From positions 30,089 through 94,088 of the forward strand of contig NZ_SEON01000011.1 of the NCBI RefSeq assembly GCF_004152845.1: 64,000 nucleotides of DNA, written 5' to 3'. Source of the DNA: Sphingobium fuliginis. Its GTDB lineage: Bacteria; Pseudomonadota; Alphaproteobacteria; Sphingomonadales; Sphingomonadaceae. The position numbers were made by a program, and so were the translations under genes. Shown piece after piece: positions 61,478 to 64,000 of this stretch (its first letter is position 1; the number at the start of each line of letters is the position of its first letter). A model generated the notes under the pieces. That model was not told where the DNA came from. It saw nothing but the letters and a program-made list of their open reading frames with translations, and searched no databases.

Positions 61478-62188
61478 ATGCTGCGCAATCTTATTGCTTA
61501 TCTGGACTCGGTCAAATCACGCGACCCTGCCCCGCGCTCGCGCGCTGAAATCCTGCTCTATCCGGGCGTCTGGTCGCTGGCTTTCCACCGCGTGGCGCAC
61601 CGCCTCTACCGCGCGCGGCTCTATTTCCTGGCCCGTGCGGTGAATCATTTTTCGCGATTCCTGACCGGCAACGACATTCATCCCGGCGCCCGCATCGGCA
61701 AGCGCTTCTTCATCGACCATGGCTTCACCGTGATCGGGGAGACGGCGGAGATCGGGAACGACGTCACCCTCTATCAGAACGTGACGCTGGGCGGGACCGA
61801 TCCCGCCAACGGCATCGCGGGCAAGCGCCATCCGACACTGGAAGACGGCGTGATCGTCGGTTCCGGCGCTCAGGTTCTGGGCCCCGTCCGCGTCGGCGCC
61901 CGCGCCCGCATCGGCGCCAATGCCGTGGTGACCAAGGATGTGAAGGAAGGCGCGACCATGGTCGGCATTCCCGCGCGGCCCATGCTGGTCGACGTGACGG
62001 CCTATCAGCGCGAATTCCTGCCCTATGGCACGCCATGCTCCGACTGCGTCGATCCGGAAAAGCAGAAGCTGGAACTGCTCCAGCTTGAAATCGACCAGTT
62101 GCAGAAGCGCGTGGCCGAACTGCTTGCCGAACGGGGCGGTGCGCCCGTGGATGACGTTCGCCTGGTCAAGGAGCGTGGCCGCGCCTGA
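61478..62188 (+). CDS. cysE: Serine O-acetyltransferase
   Basis: 236 residues from MLRNLIAYLDSVKSRDPAPR, with AGGGG upstream; 47 earlier in-frame codons are discounted. The left-handed beta-helix with hexapeptide repeats is visible in IHPGARIGKRFFIDHGFTVI, then GETAEIGNDVTLYQNVTLGG and VGSGAQVLGPVRVGARARIG. It is the EpsC-type CysE that makes O-acetylserine for cysteine. A long C-terminal helical tail (EKQKLELLQLEIDQLQKRVA) is present. The stop overlaps the DUF2794 start. Confidence 0.93.
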   Translation: MLRNLIAYLDSVKSRDPAPRSRAEILLYPGVWSLAFHRVAHRLYRARLYFLARAVNHFSRFLTGNDIHPGARIGKRFFIDHGFTVIGETAEIGNDVTLYQNVTLGGTDPANGIAGKRHPTLEDGVIVGSGAQVLGPVRVGARARIGANAVVTKDVKEGATMVGIPARPMLVDVTAYQREFLPYGTPCSDCVDPEKQKLELLQLEIDQLQKRVAELLAERGGAPVDDVRLVKERGRA

Positions 62189-62547
62189 TGAGCAACGTGA
62201 CGCCGTTCCCGTCGCAAGCGGCCCAGGGTGCAAGGGGGGCGGCCAGTCAGACCGGTTTCGATCGTCTCGAACTCCAGCGGATCATGGATCTTTACGGCCG
62301 CATGGTCGCGGCGGGCCATTGGCGCGACTATGCCATCGACCTGGGGCGCGAAGCCGCGATCTTCTCCGCCTTCCGCCGCTCCGCCGAGCGGCCGGAATTC
62401 CGCATCGAAAAACGCCCCTCCCTGCGCAACCGCCAGGGCATGTGGGCGCTGATCGGGGAGGCCGGGCACGTGTTGAAGCGCGGCGCGGAACTGCAGGGGA
62501 TACTCGCGCCGGTGGAACGGCGGCTGCTCAAGATCGTGGGGGATTGA
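62188..62547 (+). CDS. DUF2794 protein
   Basis: 119 residues. The DUF2794 pattern is clear: FDRLELQRIMDLYGRMVAAG, then HWRDYAIDLGREAAIFSAFR and IEKRPSLRNRQGMWALIGEA. It is a small soluble alphaproteobacterial protein of unknown function. It shares one base with the cysE stop, so a link to cysteine synthesis is possible but not shown. Confidence 0.88.
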   Translation: MSNVTPFPSQAAQGARGAASQTGFDRLELQRIMDLYGRMVAAGHWRDYAIDLGREAAIFSAFRRSAERPEFRIEKRPSLRNRQGMWALIGEAGHVLKRGAELQGILAPVERRLLKIVGD

Positions 62548-62607
62548 CGCCCCCGCGCCCCGCCAGGGCATGGCGGGTAGGGGGCGGACGTTGGCGGTCC
62601 CGCCATG

Positions 62608-62627
62608 GCTCCTGCCTTCGCGGGAGC
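62608..62627. repeat. Hairpin GCTCC...GGAGC in the DUF2794-nitronate gap
   Basis: GCTCCTGCC and CGCGGGAGC form a stem with one mismatch. It is the only clear structure in 62548-62840; the remaining 290 bp hold no convincing gene, and a ribosome site AAGGAG precedes the next gene. Confidence 0.5.
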
Positions 62628-62840
62628 ATCATGTGCCTGACGTCCCTTATTGATCCTTCCCGCCAAACCCTGCGATTTCCGGTTCGGCAGGACCGTAATC
62701 ATCAGAAGAGCGATCATCCTTGACCCTACGGCATTGCGGAAGATGCCGCTCTCCCGCCAACCGCGCCAAGATTCCGCCTTTTTAGCCGCCCGTGTAAATG
62801 ATAGCGCCGTCCTGGAAATCATGAAGGAGAGGCTTCGCCC

Positions 62841-63773
62841 ATGAGCTTGCCGGCATTTTTGGAAGGCCGTTTGTCCCTGCCGTTGATCGGTTCGCCGATG
62901 TTCATCATCTCCCAGCCTGCGCTGGTGATCGCCCAGTGCCGTGCCGGGATCGTGGGTTCCTTTCCCTCGCTCAATGCCCGTCCGTCCGGGGTATTCGAAC
63001 AATGGCTCCAGCAATTGAACGAGGCGCTGACGGACAGGGACGCCCCCTTCGCGGTCAACCTGATCGTGCACAGGACCAACAGCCGGCTGGAGGAGGATCT
63101 CGCCCTCTGCGTCAAATATCGCGTGCCCATCGTGATCACGTCGCTGGGCGCGCGGGAGGATGTGAACCGGGCGGTGCACAGCTATGGGGGCATCGTGCTG
63201 CACGACGTCATCAACAATGTCTTCGCGCGCAAGGCGATCGAGAAAGGCGCGGATGGCCTGATCGCCGTCGCGGCGGGGGCGGGCGGGCATGCCGGCACCC
63301 TGTCGCCCTTCGCGCTGGTGGAGGAAATCCGGGCCTGGTTCGACGGGCCGCTGGCCTTGTCGGGCGCGATCGCCACGGGCCGGTCGATCGCGGCCGCGCG
63401 GATGATGGGGGCTGACTTCGCCTATATGGGTTCCCCCTTCATCGCGACGGAGGAGGCCAATGCCGAACCGGCCTATAAGCAGATGATCGTCGACAGCGGC
63501 GCGGCGGACATCGTCTATTCGGATTATTTCACCGGCGTGCTCGGCAATTATCTGCGCCCCAGCATCGCCGCGGCAGGTCTGGACGCCGACAAGCTGCCCA
63601 AGGCGTCGGAAATGGATTTCTCCAGCGACGCGGGCGGCGACAAGAAGGCGTGGCGCGATGTCTGGGGCGCGGGTCAGGGGATCGGCGCGATCCGCAAGGT
63701 TCAGTCCGCCACGACCTTCATCGCGCAACTGAAATCGGAATATCAGGCAGCCGTCGCCGCCTTCGGAGCCTAG
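62841..63773 (+). CDS. Nitronate monooxygenase family protein
   Basis: 310 residues. The FMN-binding TIM barrel is shown by LPLIGSPMFIISQPALVIAQ, then LIAVAAGAGGHAGTLSPFAL, VEEIRAWFDGPLALSGAIAT and MGSPFIATEEANAEPAYKQM. The enzyme class oxidises alkyl nitronates; some relatives act as enoyl reductases, so the substrate is open. An insertion-sequence end begins within about 20 bp of its stop codon. Confidence 0.9.
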   Translation: MSLPAFLEGRLSLPLIGSPMFIISQPALVIAQCRAGIVGSFPSLNARPSGVFEQWLQQLNEALTDRDAPFAVNLIVHRTNSRLEEDLALCVKYRVPIVITSLGAREDVNRAVHSYGGIVLHDVINNVFARKAIEKGADGLIAVAAGAGGHAGTLSPFALVEEIRAWFDGPLALSGAIATGRSIAAARMMGADFAYMGSPFIATEEANAEPAYKQMIVDSGAADIVYSDYFTGVLGNYLRPSIAAAGLDADKLPKASEMDFSSDAGGDKKAWRDVWGAGQGIGAIRKVQSATTFIAQLKSEYQAAVAAFGA

Positions 63774-63791
63774 GCAGTAGTGACGATTTAA

Positions 63792-64000
63792 TCATTTGAG
63801 CCATAGCATGATGCTGGCGAGTTTGACGAAGCCGAGGAAGTTTGCGGCGAGTTTGTCATAGCGTGTTGCGATACGGCGCCACTGCTTGAGCTTGGCGAAG
63901 AAGCCCTCGATGCCCCAACGCTGTTTGTAGGCGATGCGATCATAGTGGTGCTGATATTTGCGATGGCGGCGAGGTGGGATGACCGGCTCGCCGCCTTGCT
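63792..64000 (-). mobile_element. IS5-type transposase, C-terminal part (partial)
   Basis: The gene runs off the right edge. The visible 69 codons read ...KQRWGIEGFFAKLKQWRRI, then ATRYDKLAANFLGFVKLASI and end MLWLK, a C-terminus I recognise from IS5-family (IS427 group) transposases of sphingomonads. The catalytic Glu should be the one in WGIEGFF. It lies opposite the nitronate monooxygenase gene with 18 bp between stops. Codon use and GC are similar to the host. Terminal repeats cannot be confirmed with only one end in the window. Confidence 0.88.

Overview
The window is a GC-rich chromosomal segment of a sphingomonad alphaproteobacterium, most like Sphingobium or a close relative. This is judged from the PhyR-NepR-EcfG general stress locus, the XrtA/PEP-CTERM-type kinase and regulator pair PrsK-PrsR, alphaproteobacterial families such as DUF2794 and DUF3035, and the dense dispersed palindromic repeats. 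No tRNA, rRNA or CRISPR array was seen. Most of the window is housekeeping. The accessory interest lies in a copper/metal module, several stress-regulated small genes, repeat elements, and an insertion-sequence fragment at the right edge.

Layout. 1-3.1 kb: general stress response locus with the start of a membrane sensor kinase, nepR, phyR, a 44-residue membrane peptide, ecfG and a small membrane protein. 3.2-8.05 kb: overlapping genes for a PEP-CTERM-associated sugar transferase, PrsK and PrsR. 8.3-12.6 kb: GntR regulator, nitroreductase, POT peptide transporter, SH3 protein, D-2-hydroxyacid dehydrogenase. 12.9-18.4 kb: copCD diverging from a cnrYXH-like ECF sensing module followed by copAB. 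18.4-19.1 kb: small stress-type genes. 19.5-25.2 kb: acnA, a PepSY protein, a two-component system and a DUF454 protein. 25.5-35.4 kb: DUF445, SIMPL, Uup, VIT, glutathione peroxidase, TRIC channel, small stress genes, DUF808, MATE. 35.5-40.1 kb: RNase R and SppA. 40.3-48.3 kb: gpmA-purE-purK-folA-ribF-ileS-lspA-DUF3035. 48.3-56.4 kb: minus-strand ArsR/SRPBCC pair, dxs, Zur-like regulator, DUF423, CPA2 antiporter, Fe-S scaffold, PBP1A. 56.6-64 kb: LplT-like transporter, pgsA-moaD-moaE, OxyR, TauE/SafE, cysE-DUF2794, nitronate monooxygenase and an IS5-type transposase end.

How the genes work together. EcfG-type promoters with the spacing GGAAC-N16-CGTT stand before the ecfG transcription unit, before the DUF1328/DUF5818 pair and before the small genes at 31954-32540. 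Near-matches face nepR and the gene at 31517-31822. The window therefore holds both the stress regulator and part of its probable regulon. The metal module has a CnrX-like sensor whose five metal ligands keep the spacing of CnrX. It sits beside copper detoxification genes, and the two divergent operons are separated by a 25-28 bp inverted repeat that reads as two nearly identical outward-facing promoters. The most unusual single feature is a 62-bp palindromic repeat inserted in frame inside ileS, which adds about 21 residues to isoleucyl-tRNA synthetase.
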